A DNA stretch of 30,216 bases from Ettlia oleoabundans (GCA_019693395.1 JAAMXP010001735.1:1-30216), one strand, 5' to 3'; shown: positions 12,154-24,392, counted from the stretch's first letter. Translations and numbers: made by a program. Notes: generated by a model from the letters alone, not told the origin.

Positions 12154-13064
12154 TTTTCCTGGAGGGTTGAACAACACCACCCCGGGCATCCTCCCTAGAG
12201 CCTGAGGAAATTTATCCATAGGTTTTGCAGCTAAATGACAACCTCAAAACTGTTACGAGCTGCAGCGCTGATTACTGCGCTGTGACTGACCTGACACCCC
12301 TGCAATCAGCAGCCTGTTCTTACCCTTGTCCTATATTATGCTGCACTGTCAGCTGCTCCTTTTCACCATTCATTCGTGGTGCCAATTTCACAGATCGACT
12401 GGCACTCGCTGCGCTCGCGGGCCACTAGCGGCCACAATATAACGACACAAGCGATGCTACAAGGAACACCAAGCGGGATCGAGGAGACGAGCAGGCAACA
12501 ATGCAAGGCGCAGGCAGGTGCGACACGCAGCAACAAAGGGCAGGCGCAGAGAGCAGCCACCAAACGAGAATGGGACACACACAGGTGATGAACGGCAAAG
12601 TTAAACAGTTGATGATTACAAATGGCCAGCGGCCTCAGATTCTGCAATGGCAGGGGCAGGACTTTGTGCATGCTTGCGCCAGCATCTCTGCTGCGCAACG
12701 CAAGGACAGGGTATGCATATAAGGGGAACAAGTATAGCAAAGGGCGTGCATGATTGACATGCCGGGCAAAGGCACTGGGAAATAGCAGAACGAGCAGCAG
12801 GGGCGGAAATGAGGCATCATGCGCAAGGTGCGTTGCAAGGGTGCGTGGGGGAAGGGGTTGTGGCGGGGGACACAGTATATACAGCATGTGGGGCTCGCAG
12901 GATTCCACAGTTCACTAGTGCACACAGTGGAAGCAGGGCTTATTGCTGCACATGCCCGCTGCCGCGTTGCCTCAACAACTATCTTGGCCGCTGCCAGCCG
13001 CCTGCAACCAGAGCATTGAGCTCGTGGCAAGAAGGCTGGTGCATAAGTGTTGGGGGAGCACGGC
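12154..13064. other. Convergent intergenic region (two 3' UTRs)
   Basis: About 910 bases between the stop codons of the coiled-coil gene and the ankyrin gene, so both 3' UTRs should be here. No coding sequence is convincing. The minus strand has one TGTAA at 12616-12620, the usual chlorophyte polyadenylation signal, which would give the ankyrin gene a 3' UTR of about 450 bases; a five-base match in this length is weak evidence. I found no TGTAA on the plus strand after the coiled-coil stop. Confidence 0.4.
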
Positions 13065-16000
13065 TCACACCCAGGCTGAGATGGGGTAGGCGGCCTCTTG
13101 AATGATGCGCAGCAGCAGCTCACAAGGCAGAGCTGCCAGCGCCGGCAGCTGAACAGCAGCGGTATGCTTCACGGCCGGCTCGCCATCCGCCGGCAAACCG
13201 ACGCTTGCATCCAAGCCGCGCTTGCGGCCCGCCGCTCCGCTGCTGCGTGCCTTGGCTGCCGCCGCAGGCGCTGGGGCTGGCAGCGCAATGTGATGCTTAG
13301 GAGCCTGCCCATTCTTCAGTCGTGCACGCTTGGCGGCACGCGTGAGGGGGCCGCCGCTGCTGCTGCCGCAGCCTGACTTGAAGCCACCGCTGCCGCTGTC
13401 ATCTTGGTTTGCCTCCCTGCCGGCGTGGTAGATTAGCAGCAGCTGCCGCACGGCATGCTTGAACTTTGGAGGCCAGCTGTGGTGGCGGGCTGACGTCCAG
13501 GGCTCACGCTTTGCTGCCAGCCACGTGTACCTGCGCCCACAAACCCAGCATCACATAACGCATAGCAAGCGGACCAGCGCGCGGAGGGCGGGGGGGACAA
13601 GCCAGCCAACACTAGGGCAAAAGGAAGGCTGCACATCACCGCTTCACCCGGGTTTCCCGCAATCAAATGATGGGCAACCAGCCGGCAAGCCAGCCTCCAA
13701 CCGGGTTACTGCCCCTTATCACTCACTGCCCACCACGCACTTGTTAACTCCTTGCAGGTCAAACGCTGCTGGCTTGTCCACTGTGGGATCATAGTTCTGC
13801 ACCAGCCGGCCGTGCATGTCAATCCACCCGTTGTGCACAATCGCCTGCACACAGGCAATACACAGCAGCAAGGGACCGGTGTGATACTGTCTAACCTGCC
13901 TTCATTGCACCGTGCACAGTGTCCCTGAAGCACAGCCACCCCCGTCCCAACTCTGCCTCAGTCAATGCTGCCATCACCTCTTTGTGCCCGGACGCACCTG
14001 GGGCTATGTGGTGGGCCTGTACCCTGCCTCAGCCAGCAGCTCCACCATACAGTTGTACCAGAGCCAACCCAACTCCACCAACCAATTTTCGAACTACCTG
14101 GAACCACTTAGGTTGACCTGTGGGCACACATACGCACCTCAGCATGTCCTCCCCCCTGACCCGCTTGACTGCACTATGATAGTGATCCGGACGCACCTGA
14201 GGGTAAATGGTGGGCCTGTACCCCGCCTCAGCCAGCAGCTCCACCATTGCCAGGCTGTCAGCGGCGTGGCGCGGCTTGTCGGTGCTATAGCAGTAGCGCA
14301 ACTGCGTGTGAAGAAGGGTGGAGGGAGATAATGGGTGCATGGGTGGAGAGGGGGAGATCAGGGGTCTCATGTTTGTAAGTTGACTGATTGGAAACGCTGG
14401 ACATGGGTCGAAGGGCGGGGTGATGCACAGGAATGGGCCGGGAAAGCGTGGGGGGAAGCAGGAGTGGAAGTTGATAGCAGTAGCAATCACACGAGGCCAA
14501 GGCCACCATGACCCCACAGCCTCTTCATCACACCCCCTGAAACTGCAAGCGTGCCCCGACCCAGCAGCAGGCAGGTTTACTGGCCGTGCGGACGAAATGC
14601 CTGCTGTGGCTAGCCTGGCCTGCCTGTAACCCGCCTTGCTACTGCTCAGCATGCTCTGACGGTCTGCTACTACTTAACATGCTCTAACAGTAGCTCCGAC
14701 ATTGGCTACATAGGGTCAGCCTCACCCTGAAAGCCGTGTCGCGCAGCAGGCGCAGCACGACACACGTCTCTCCCGTGCGACTGTGGGCCCCGCCGATGTG
14801 CACAGGACGGTCGTCGGTCAACACCGCGGGCCGGCCCCGTGCTAGCAGCAACCGCAAGCCCTGCGGGGGCCAGCGGGGACGTTGTGTAGGGGCAGTGTGG
14901 TGATAAGGGGCTACGTCAATGCAAGGAGACTGGCCCCCATGAGTGCTGCAGCAGCGCTGCAACTAGTACAACCCACCCAACCACTCAATCCATCCAACAC
15001 CAGCAAGCAATCCACCGCCAACTCAGCATCTGCACCAACCCGACCCAACATGGCGCACCAATACGGTAAGACATGTGCATATGCCAGGACAAACAAACAT
15101 GCAGCCGGCCGGACCGGGAAGGCAGGCAGGGGCCTACCAGCCGCTGGGTCCCACCAGGCGCTGCAGCCTGCCCACCCACCCACCCACACCCCACATCTAT
15201 GCACCCACCCGCACGCTGCGTGAGTCGGCGGCGTGGTGCAGCGCCTTGAGCGTGACGGAGCCACCACGAGAGCACAGCACATTTAGCACGGCCTCGTGGC
15301 CGTGCACTGCAGCCACCGCCACGTGGGGGTGGCCCTGCAAAACAAAAAGGGGCCGGCCGGTTGTGGCATCCACCTCCTCGAAACAGGCGCCTGCTCATTC
15401 CCCAGAGGCTCATGCTGAAGAGGAACCACCCATTTACTCCTATCAGACACGAGTGCCCCCAAAACCATGCCTCGCCCATCTTGTTGTCAAAGCAGCATGT
15501 TGAGGCCAGCCTGAGCATCAAATCCACTACACCCAACATTTGTTTGAACATGCCTCCCCACCCACCTGGCTGTTGTAGCCAGCCGGATTGGGGCGCAGCC
15601 CGCTATCTAGGATGCGCAGCACCAGCGGCACCTGCCCGTTGATAACTGCCAGCGACAGGATGCGGTTGACAGCGTGAGCGGGGTATTGGACCTCGGCTGC
15701 GGAAGCAGCAAAGGCAGGCAGGCAGTGTGGAAGTGGCTTTCAACAGGATCATGGACAGGAGACGCACAAGCGTTAGCCTCGGCCTTACACGCGAAAAGAA
15801 CTAGCAAAAAACAAACCCAATTGGTGGCAGAATTGGCAACAAGCACAACAGCGCAAGCGTGCCTGCCTGCTGCGGGTGCATGTGTAAGCTGGCTTGACTT
15901 CCGGCCCCCCTTGCTTGCCTGATGTGGCGGATAGGAAGAAGTCAAAGACCCGCCAATGCCTGGAACCCAAGGATGCCTGCACCGTTTCAACATATAGGTT

Positions 16001-17884
16001 TGACAATGCACTAGGCAGAACGGACAATATATATGACAGACAGCGTGCTGGAAGGTGCTAAAGGACCTGATAAGAGTAAATCAAACCCTCCTGTAACTTT
16101 CCATGAGCCAAGGAGCCTGTTGTCAGATGCACTGCCTGCCATTCCATTCAAGCCGAATCCCTCCCCTTCTCAGCCTGCCCACGGAGGGTAGGGCTTCAAC
16201 TTGAATTCCCGTTGACCCCTGAACCACGCCTCAAACTATGAAAAGAGCAGGGAAGCCCCACAAACACAACTGCCGCCCTACCCACCTGCAGCACATCAAC
16301 ATGCCTGTCTGGCGGAAGCTGCATGACGGGAAGCTGTGCTGCCTCAGCCTCGCCGCCGTCAGCTGCCGCTGCCATGGCTGACTCAGCTTCAGGCCCCGCT
16401 GCAGGCCCAACTGCGGCGCTGCTGATGCTGGGGCCTGCCTCGTAACTGCCCTTCAACTCAGCAGGCGCTGCCGCTAATGCCGCCGCAGGCCCGCCATAGC
16501 GGAGCAACACTCGGTCTAGGAGCATATTATGGATGTGAGCGGGGCATGAGGGGCTGCACCAGACAGAAAAAGTGACAGCCACGCAGCACTTAAAGGGGGG
16601 CATAAACTGGCTACTGATTGCTTGCTGGTGTGAGGCTGCAGACCTGAGATAGGGGGTTGCCAAAACAAGACTTGCCAGCGCAGTGGAGCCAGGCTGTAGG
16701 CCCCACCGCATCCCCCAGGTCACCCCACCCCTCCCACCACCAATACCACTCAAGACACCAATGGGACTACCACACAACATCGTGGTGTACCAAGATACCA
16801 CCCACCTCAGCACGAGGCTGCCAATACCATGGAAGTCGGCACACAGCGGGTCAGCACCCGCCTCAAGAAGACTTTCTATTATCGCCAGCGAGCGCTTGGG
16901 GCGGCAGTCTATGAAGTAACAGGCGATGGCCAGTGCCGTACGGCCCTGCGAGGAACATGAGGTTGCAGACACACGGTGTGGCTCAGCTAGATCAAGGGAA
17001 GATGCGGCAGAATGGAGGGTCAAACATCAATGCTGGACTGCACTGTCATGGAGGACAGGAACAGCAGGAAAAGGAAGGTCGTCAGGAATAGGCCAGGCAT
17101 GAACGCAACAACATGGCTACTGGGGTGTTGAACAAAAAAACAGGATTTGTTCATGGCAATGCCTGCGGCCATGGTGGAATACTCATTATCATTGGCCTTT
17201 GCCGCACGCAGCGTCACTCGCACCTCTAGGCAGGGAAGCTCTGTGTCTGCTCCTGCCTGCAGCAATGCCTGCAACGTGTTCTGGTGGCCTAGCCAGCTGG
17301 CAATGTGCACGGGCGTCACACCTGCAGGAACGCAACGCAGCCTGGGTTTGCATAGAGGCATGGCGTTGCTCAGATCATCTGCTGCGTTGTGGGTGCTGGC
17401 ACCTTTGCAGAGCATTCCACGGTGTAATATGCAACTTCACCACTTCTGTGTCGCATTCAACGTGCTTCAGATGCACCGGGAGAGCAGCAACGGGCGAGTG
17501 ATGTGCGCCCTTCAGTTCCAGCGTTGCGTCGCGCCGCGGCTGCACAGCCTCACCTCGGAATACAGCGCAGAGCTTGCTGGACGGCAGCTTGCTGTGCTCC
17601 CGCAAAAACTCCCGCAGCGTAAAGGCGGCGGGCCCATCCAGCAGGCCAATCTGCTGGTTTACATCCAGACCAGCCGCCAGTAGGCGATCCACCACGCGGT
17701 AGCAGTCGGTCAAAGCGGCGGCGTGCAGTGCGCCAAAGCCAGAGGGTCCGACTACGTGGGCGCGCTGCGAGTCCTGGGCAAGGAGCTGTTTGGCGAGGCT
17801 CCAGTTCCCGGCCAGTAGGGAATCCAGGAGGGCGAAAGCGCTGGCGGGACTTTGGGCGCCCGTCTGGGCGCGTGTAAGCACCAT
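13065..17884 (-). CDS. Ankyrin-repeat protein with short F-box-like C-terminus, about 631 residues
   Basis: Ankyrin repeats are protein-binding scaffolds; the partner is unknown. Exons (minus strand): 17884-17554, 17321-17224, 16945-16806, 16553-16286, 15691-15566, 15334-15209, 14860-14726, 14301-14197, 13844-13727, 13513-13065; phases agree throughout. Ankyrin signatures include GFGALHAAALTDCYRVVDRL and AAGLDVN in exon 1, GVTPVHIASWLGH with LLQAGAD in exon 2, GRTALAIACYF with LLEAGADPLCAD in exon 3, and HPHVAVAAVHGHEAVLNVL in exon 6. The last exon has WPPKFKHAVRQLLL, a basic Gly/Ser/Lys linker, then LPALAALPCELLLRIIQEAA and the end YPISAWV. The PCELLLRII part resembles the first helix of an F-box or similar adaptor, which would suggest a ubiquitin-ligase role, but this is inference. 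The acceptor of the last exon could instead be at 13531, but that breaks phase. Transcription is divergent from the RRM gene and convergent with the coiled-coil gene. Confidence 0.82.
13988..14048 (-). pseudogene. Decayed partial copy of ankyrin-gene exon 8 inside intron 8
   Basis: This 61-base stretch matches 14187-14247, the 3' end of exon 8 plus its splice donor, at 56 of 61 positions without gaps. The copy keeps the donor-side CAG|GTGCGT and codes MVELLAEAGYRPT on the minus strand, then meets an in-frame TAG before the donor, whereas the true exon reads on. The stop and the missing 5' part of the exon make it a non-functional duplicate. Confidence 0.7.
15169..15190. repeat. CCCA-type simple repeat in ankyrin-gene intron
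   Basis: A short run of CCCACCCA units with a CACACC tail, in the intron that follows exon 6 of the minus-strand ankyrin gene. Confidence 0.6.
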
Positions 17885-18968
17885 TGGAGTGTCTGAGAGC
17901 CGCAGGCTCCGGAAAGTGCCTTAGGGCGACTGCCTATACGAGGATCTATGCCAACAGCCCAGGAAACGGCTTGTGGGCCACGAGAGGGCGTCTCGGGTTT
18001 TCGTAGGACCTGTGGAACACAAGCGTTCAACAGTAATGAGCCGCAAGAGTAGCTTTGCAGGAGATGAAAGACACACCTGAACCGGGGAGCTGCCACGGGA
18101 TGAAGACCCGACCACTGGGCAGCCCTTGTGGCAGCGGCACAGTGCAGCCCGCTGGCGGAATGCTGGACCCAGCACACCATCTCGCTGTCATGTATGCGCA
18201 TATGCTACCTGAGAGACTTTATGGCTAGGATAGTCGTGATGCCATACTGCCTGTGGGTGCAGCTTGTAGCACTGCCCCACGCGCCGCGACTCGACATTCT
18301 GGCGACCAGTATGACGCGCACTTCAACTCATGCATGGACTCTCAAAAACAGGACTCAATGTGTCAATCGCCGTACCCAAGCCTTCGAAGGGGTCGCCAAA
18401 TCAAGTGCAAGACGGCCTTTGCCCGCAGTCAGACATACCGGCAACACCGCTAACATTAAAGGCTGCGTGCTCGTGCAGCAAACCTTGCAGCTAGGGTCCA
18501 TTGTGCAAGATTATGTTTTGCTTGTTGCATACAGTGAGGACGAGTCATGCTAGCCTAAGTGCACCTGGGGTATTCAACTGACGTAACAGCGAATCCAGTA
18601 AGTGCACCACGTTCACCATGCCTGCGCATACCTGCATCCCAGGACCCGTCCAGAGCAGACCCTCCCGTACTGTGACGGCAATACCCAAGCAGTTAGGGCC
18701 GCTGATTGACCACCACCTTATACACAATCGCAGCCTATTGTTTGATTGTTTGAAAAATTGAAACAAACCCTTTGTCGCAAAGCAGTTGCGCTACCTAGAG
18801 TTGGGCGCCGCAGAGCATGCAGCCGCCAACACCCGCCACTGCCATGTCAGCATCAAGCTCCCCTCCCCCCGTTGTTCCCCTGCTCGTTAATCTCATACGA
18901 AGTGCTAATCACTACTGGTGCTACTGCGGAATAGACAGGCTTTGCAGCGGGCACGAGGACAGACAACG
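17885..18968. promoter_or_regulatory. Divergent intergenic region between ankyrin and RRM genes
   Basis: About 1,084 bases separate the two divergent start codons and should hold both promoters and 5' UTRs. The frames are only briefly open and none looks protein-like. An AT-richer patch near 18715-18775 stands out in composition but has no clear TATA box. I see no gene here. Confidence 0.4.
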
Positions 18969-20395
18969 ATGCAGGTATGCCCGGCTGGTGGGCGACTTTG
19001 AGCAAGCCTCTCGCACTTTTACAAGTTTGCGAAACTTTGCGTCTGCGTCGCGCCTCCTTGCTGCCGGAGGCCGATCACCCAGCGTCGCTCTCCCGCTGGG
19101 GCTGCTCTTGCTTTGCAAGTCCTACTGCCATGGCACACGAATATGTTCACTAGCCCAAAACTGCCACGGTTGGTGCGCCGGCGCTCATCATGCCCCCCCG
19201 CCGCTGCCTACCGCCGCTGCTTTGCAACTGCAGACCACGCTGGTCGCCAAAGGCGGCAAGGGCACCAACCCCAAGACCACGCTCTACGTGGGTGGGCTGG
19301 AGAGCACGGTGAACGAGGCGGCACTACACTCAGCCTTCATCCCATTTGGCGAAGTGAAGGAAGTTTCGCTGCCGCTGGATCACGCCACAGGGCAGCACCG
19401 CGGCTTTGGCTTTGTTGAGTTTGAGGCAGCAGAGGACGCAGCAGCAGCCATAGACAATATGCACAATTCAGGTAGGCACCATACAGGCCTGGAATCAGGG
19501 GAGGCTGTTGGGTGAAGCTATCGCCATTGCTGGGCGGACCAACAGCACGGGTGGCGCTGGTGCCATTAGCTGGGTGGGATAGCCATCCAAGGCTGCTTGG
19601 CGCAACATGCAGCATGGCAGCAGCAGGCAGGCAGCAGGCTGCTCCTGGCAGGCGCAGGAGGCTAGAATAGTTACTTTCTGATATCTGTGCTTTATGCATC
19701 GCAAAAATGTATACAATTGCAGCTCGCAATGCTGCAAGACAGCTTTCAGCACTATGGGGAAAAGGCTGCTATGGCACTGCGTTGTTGATGAGCCGATTGA
19801 ACACTACTAGCACGCCGTGTGCCCCACCCAGCCACCCACACGCAACTACATTAACAGCGACTCTTCTCTTGCGTCTCTCGTTTTTGCCTGCAGAGCTGTA
19901 TGGCCGTGTGCTGCGAGTGAACTATGCGCAGCCCAACAAGATCAAGGGAGGAGACAAGGGCTGGGCCTCACAAGCGGTGTGGGCAGATGCGGATGACTGG
20001 TGAGCACCCTTGCCCTCGTCCTGCCTGCTGCTGCTGTCGTTCCTGCTATTGTTGCCGCCTGCGGCTCATAAAGAGGGAGGATTGGCTGGCATTGCTGTTG
20101 CAGTTCCTCCTGCTCTTGCTGTTGTTGTTGCTGGCAGGCTGCGAAGTCTATTGCCACTACGTGCAACCCCAGGATTGTTTGGTGAGAGAGGTAGGTACTA
20201 CTTCTCTGCCTCTGCGCCTGCTGCCCTTTCGTTACAGCCCTAGCGCCCCTATCTTGTCTCAATGTGTGCTACAGGTATGAGAAACACATTGCTGAAGAAG
20301 AGCTGGAAAAGTTGGCTGAGCAGCAGGAGAAGACCAGCAAGAAAGCAGCTCTGGATGCGGCAACAGCGGAACCCGCAGCATCAGCTGAAAGCTGA
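18969..20395 (+). CDS. Single-RRM RNA-binding protein, PPIE/CYP33 or AtE1-like, 156 residues
   Basis: Predicted to bind RNA through one RRM. Exons: 18969-18974 (ATGCAG only), 19234-19471, 19894-19999, 20275-20395; phases 0, 1 and 2 all agree. The RRM spans about residues 18-95, with RNP2 LYVGGL at 19-24 and RNP1 RGFGFVEF at 58-65. AAFIPFG-like [37 protein letters not shown] and [12 protein letters not shown] match the RRM that heads cyclophilin PPIE/CYP33 and occurs alone in plant AtE1-type proteins. WADADDW then leads into a Glu/Lys/Ala-rich helix and a stop, so the cyclophilin domain is absent. A spliceosomal role is known for PPIE and only inferred here. Start choice: the frame upstream of exon 2 is open to an ATG at 18817, but that stretch is not protein-like and the two-codon exon has a clean donor, so the split start is preferred. 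Confidence 0.85.
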
Positions 20396-21164
20396 TTGTA
20401 GGCCGCATGATACGATGATATTGCGCGCATTGCTTCCATCCTTACCTAGTTTACCTAGTTTAGAATGTCTTCCTGCAAAGCCCTGTGGGGACGATGCTGA
20501 ACCCACATCCTGTGCCTGACATTACTCTTGACTCCTCGTCCCTCTTGACTTATAGCTTCCTTCCTGCTTCCCCTGGCTTCCTGCTTTCCCTCATCTTGCT
20601 GCCATCCCCCTCCCCCTTTCATCTGGCTGGCATTCCCCTCAGGCCAATGATGTACTCTCGTGTGGGGTTCTGGCACCCTCGCACCTGTGTCTGCCTTTGT
20701 GCATGGCCATGCCAACATGCTGGTAAAACTAAATGGCAAATTTCCACAGGTTTTGACACGACATGCTGGCGCCACCTCTTCTGGCATATGTATCACACAA
20801 GTTCCCAAGGCATTCAGTTATTTGCAATCACAAGGTGCATTGGCAGGTATGGTCACACACAGCACAGTGTACTGTGCTGTACGCACTCGGTGCTGCAAGT
20901 TGCCTACTTGATGGGCCTTGAGAACTCAGACTTGCATTGACAGTACAGCTCAAACGGCCAGTTGTACTGCCTGCCATTTGTGCGACACATTGAGCCGTCC
21001 AAGGCCACCAATGAAATGCAATGGTTCGGACAACCTCAGGCTACTTCCCCTTTTGCCACGTTCTCCCAGCCGTCTGTTACTTTTCAACCTTGGTATCGCC
21101 TGATACAAGTGAAACCCTTCAGACACGCTTGTGTCCTGCCAAACCCAGTGCACAGCCAACCTAA
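20396..21164. other. Intergenic region between RRM and Cys-rich genes
   Basis: About 770 bases with no convincing gene. A small tandem repeat (TTACCTAG twice) lies at 20442-20461. A strongly pyrimidine-rich tract at about 20530-20640 ends in CCCCTCAG and looks like the 3' end of an intron, so the next gene may have a 5' UTR intron. No TGTAA was found after the RRM stop. Confidence 0.4.
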
Positions 21165-24100
21165 ATGCCTTCCACGGTGCAGCACATGTTGTTACTGGGC
21201 CCCGTAGCCATGGCACTGGCGCTGTGCGGCTGGCCCTCCCCGGCAGCAGCCTCCAGGCGTGGCCTGGCACAAGCGACCGATGGTGGCGGGTGTGGCGGAT
21301 TGAGGCAGCCCTGCTGCTGCGGTATCAACGACAACCAGGGAGACCCCAGCTGCTGCTCTTCTGTGAACCTGTTCTGCCACGCCTTCAACCCAGCTGATCT
21401 CAGTGACTTTGAAGCCCCGCAGCCTACCCTCTGCCTGCCAAGGCCGAAGGTGCGTACTACCAGCAAATACCGCCAAACTGCAGGGCAGGCCATGACAGAC
21501 CATGATATATCTGCCTATGTTAAAGCATCACTGCCTTGCAAAGGCATGCAAAGCGTTCTGCTGCGATGACTGTGCGGTCAGACCAAGCGCGCAAGCTGCC
21601 CAAGGTTTGGAGCCCTCGTGTGGTTTTCCCTGCCTCAGGACTGCGGCAAGACCGGGTCCCCTTGCTGCCCCTCCCTGCCTGATCCTGCCCCAGTGCCCTG
21701 CGAGAAGAAGACAGATGTGTGCGAGGGAATAACATTTGACTCAAACTATGAGGCAAGGAGGCTTATGTCTTGCTGATAAAATTCCGATCCATGCCATGTA
21801 TCTCTTAAACCGTTTCCCTTCCTGCGTTGGCCTGGTGCCTGCTCAGCTTCTAGGTACAGCTGTGCAATGGATGACATGCTCTCACCTATTGCCATTTGCT
21901 TGTAGGCTCATCGCAGCGCTGCCTGCCTGCCTGCCTCTGCTGCTTGCGGGCACCTGACTAATCGACTATGCCTCTGCTTTGCCCGCACCCCTGCCACTTA
22001 CTGCCAGCAGGACTATGAAGCCTACCAAGCAGGTGCAAACCCCAGTGCCACTGCCTGGGGCACTTGCAAGGCATACCCTGTAGAAGAATGCGGAAAGCCG
22101 GGTATGTCCGTCACCAGTACTTGTCCTCATCAGTACTTGTCTTTCACCAGTACCCTAAATCCTAACTTGCATCAACATTTGTAGCTCAACTGCCGTGTGG
22201 CTGGCTCTAGTTGGCTCTCCATCAATGCCACGAATGCCAAGCAACCGGTTGATTAACATTTGGGCCACACACCAGCAGCTGCCCCCTGTTTTCTGCAGGC
22301 GGGCCTTGTGGCGAGGGCACCTTGTGCCCTTCAGACCGCCAGGCCTGCGCCTCCGAGTGAGCATGCATGGGTTGTAAATTGCTTTGCTGTATGTTGCTGC
22401 ACACAGAAACAAGCCTGGGCCCTTCCTGGTCTGTCACCCTCCACCGTCCGAACGAGCACCGCCATGTTGAAACACGACTGGCGGCTCCCTTTTCCACCCA
22501 CCGTGCATCTGTACTCGCCCCTATTATGTTACTGTAGCACCGACTTCATACCTAACTGCTTCCTTCCGGTGAGTGTCGCAGGTACTTCTGCGCTGGCCCC
22601 ATTGACTCCCCTGCCGATGAATCCACGTGCCAGCCTGTGCCGCCCAACTGCGGCCAGCTGGGTGGCAAGTGCTGCCCGCCGCCGATGAGGGACGAGGGCG
22701 AGGCAGAGGATGAAGCGTATGGCGGGAGCCCTTTCTGTTATGCATCTGACGTGGTGTGCGATGCTCCCCTTGGATCCGTTTTGGGATCAGGTGGGCCCAG
22801 CTTGCTTGAGCTTTACATTAAATTGAGCTAGCTAAGATAATGCAGCACTGCGTCACACGGGCCCCTCTTGTGTCACGTGGCATCCCGAACAGCAGCAGCA
22901 GCAGCAGCAGCAGCAGCGTAGTCCTTTGCTCCTTATCTCAGGTGGTGCATGTCCAAACCTGCAGCATAAGCCGTACATGTACATACACCGCTGCTGCAGA
23001 GTGCATCAAGCTGCCCACCAGCGAGACGTGCGGCAAGCCGGGCATGGAATGCTGCCCCAGGTGCCAGCTGCCTGCCGCTGGCAGCGCAGCTGCAAAATTT
23101 CTTTCACAGCTTTCGTCCTGCTGCCCTGCTGCCGCTGCTGTGCTGTGGCTGCTGCTGTGCGTTGTCATTGTTGCTATCCAGCACCTGCACTTCTGAAACA
23201 AGGGGGCGGACAGTCACCCATTTTTCGTCGTCCCCAAACCCCATGCATGCAACTTTCAATGGAATGTTCACCTCAAATCCTGCAGCTTCTATCAGAGCAT
23301 AGTCGACAAGGAGGTGCCTGCCATCTGCAACCCTGGGACCTACTGTGAACGCACCAAGTGTGTGCAGGCAAGGAGAGGGGTCGACATGGGTTCATCATGA
23401 CTTGCATGACATGGGATGTGATACTGCATCTGGCTGGCGCTTGAGCCACAGCATTCGCAAGCATCCCGCCTGCTTGACCACTGTCCTGCCTACCTGGGCA
23501 CATGAGCATGCGTGTGCTTACCTGCTTCCTACCTGTTGTTCAATTGCTAATCCGACAGCTGCAGCTTTTCTGAGCGGCTGCATCCTGCCCGCAGAACCCC
23601 CCTGATTGCGGAACACTGGGGAAAACATGCTGCATCGTCAGCGTGCCAGCCTGTGAGCCCCTTGCCTCACTAATTTAATATGTCATGCTGCATCAACATG
23701 CTGCCTATGTAGTTCTAGCTAGGTTGTTGCGTGGCCTTGGTGTTGTTACTTCATTCGGTTTGCTGCTGGTTGTGTTGCCCTGCTGCTGCTGCAGTGGCGG
23801 CTGCCTCATGAACCCCGTCACAGACTGTGTGCTGCTAAACCTGGTTCCGGCTTTGCTACGTCTAACCCCTGCTTCCTGCTCTCTGCTCCCCAACAAACCT
23901 GCAACTGAGCACTCCACTGCCGGGTGGTACAGCCAACAGTGCATGGTGTCGGCACAATGGCCTGAGGTGCACCGGTCAGGAGGACTGGCCGGGCAAGTGT
24001 GAGGCGTGCCCCAACCCTATTCCGGAAGAGATGCAGGTGGGCGTGGTGCTGCTCATCTCTGGCTCACTGCGCACAACAGCTATCCACGCTACTAGCTCCT

Positions 24101-24294
24101 GCTGTTGATTGCTGCTCTTGCGCAGGTTTGTGTGCTGCCTGCTGCCTGGACTGCTGCCAGTGATTGCCAAAGTTGAAAAGTGGGTGTATTGGCCACCACC
24201 TGCTCACTTCTATCTCCTCTATCTGCATGTGGTGCTTCGCTGCCTGCAGTACGAGTGCGAAAACTCCATGGCAATGGACTTCATCCAGCCCTAG
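21165..24294 (+). CDS. Secreted Cys-rich protein with repeated CGxxGxxCC modules, 368 residues
   Basis: Family not recognised. Exons: 21165-21449, 21639-21752, 22011-22101, 22299-22356, 22582-22790, 23000-23060, 23286-23367, 23595-23652, 23933-24036, 24250-24294; they total 1,107 bases, in phase, to a TAG. The N-terminus has a hydrophobic core (residues 9-21) and a PAAAS cleavage-like site near 26-30, so the protein is probably secreted or in the cell wall. The product has 41 Cys. A motif of the form CGxxGxxC(C/G) recurs at residues 43-51 (with Arg for the second Gly), 97-105, 160-168, 206-214, 263-271 and 305-313, followed in most modules by further spaced Cys. This suggests tandem disulfide-knotted domains. 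There are no other membrane segments. Introns after exons 2 and 7 appear to use GC donors (GCAAGG). Exon 7 could instead end at a GT two codons earlier. Possible roles such as wall or matrix protein or lectin-like binding are only guesses. Confidence 0.75.
22891..22917 (+). repeat. (AGC)9 microsatellite in intron 5 of the Cys-rich gene
   Basis: Nine AGC units lie inside the intron 22791-22999, so they are not translated in the proposed model. Confidence 0.85.
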
Positions 24295-24392
24295 TCCAGC
24301 GTACAAACTCATACCAGCTCAACACAACGAAGGGGAATGTTCAGCAGCAGTTTCATTACCTCTTTGCCATGGTAGCAGCACCCACACTGGGG

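Noticed and set aside
14029..14652. 207-residue minus-strand frame between ankyrin exons
   Set aside because: Only its middle part (14301-14197) is a real exon of the ankyrin gene; the rest is intron read through.
18817..19233. Upstream ATG at 18817 as start of the RRM protein
   Set aside because: The extra residues have no protein-like character and include a stretch that looks like an intron with a GTATGC donor and a CTGCAG acceptor.
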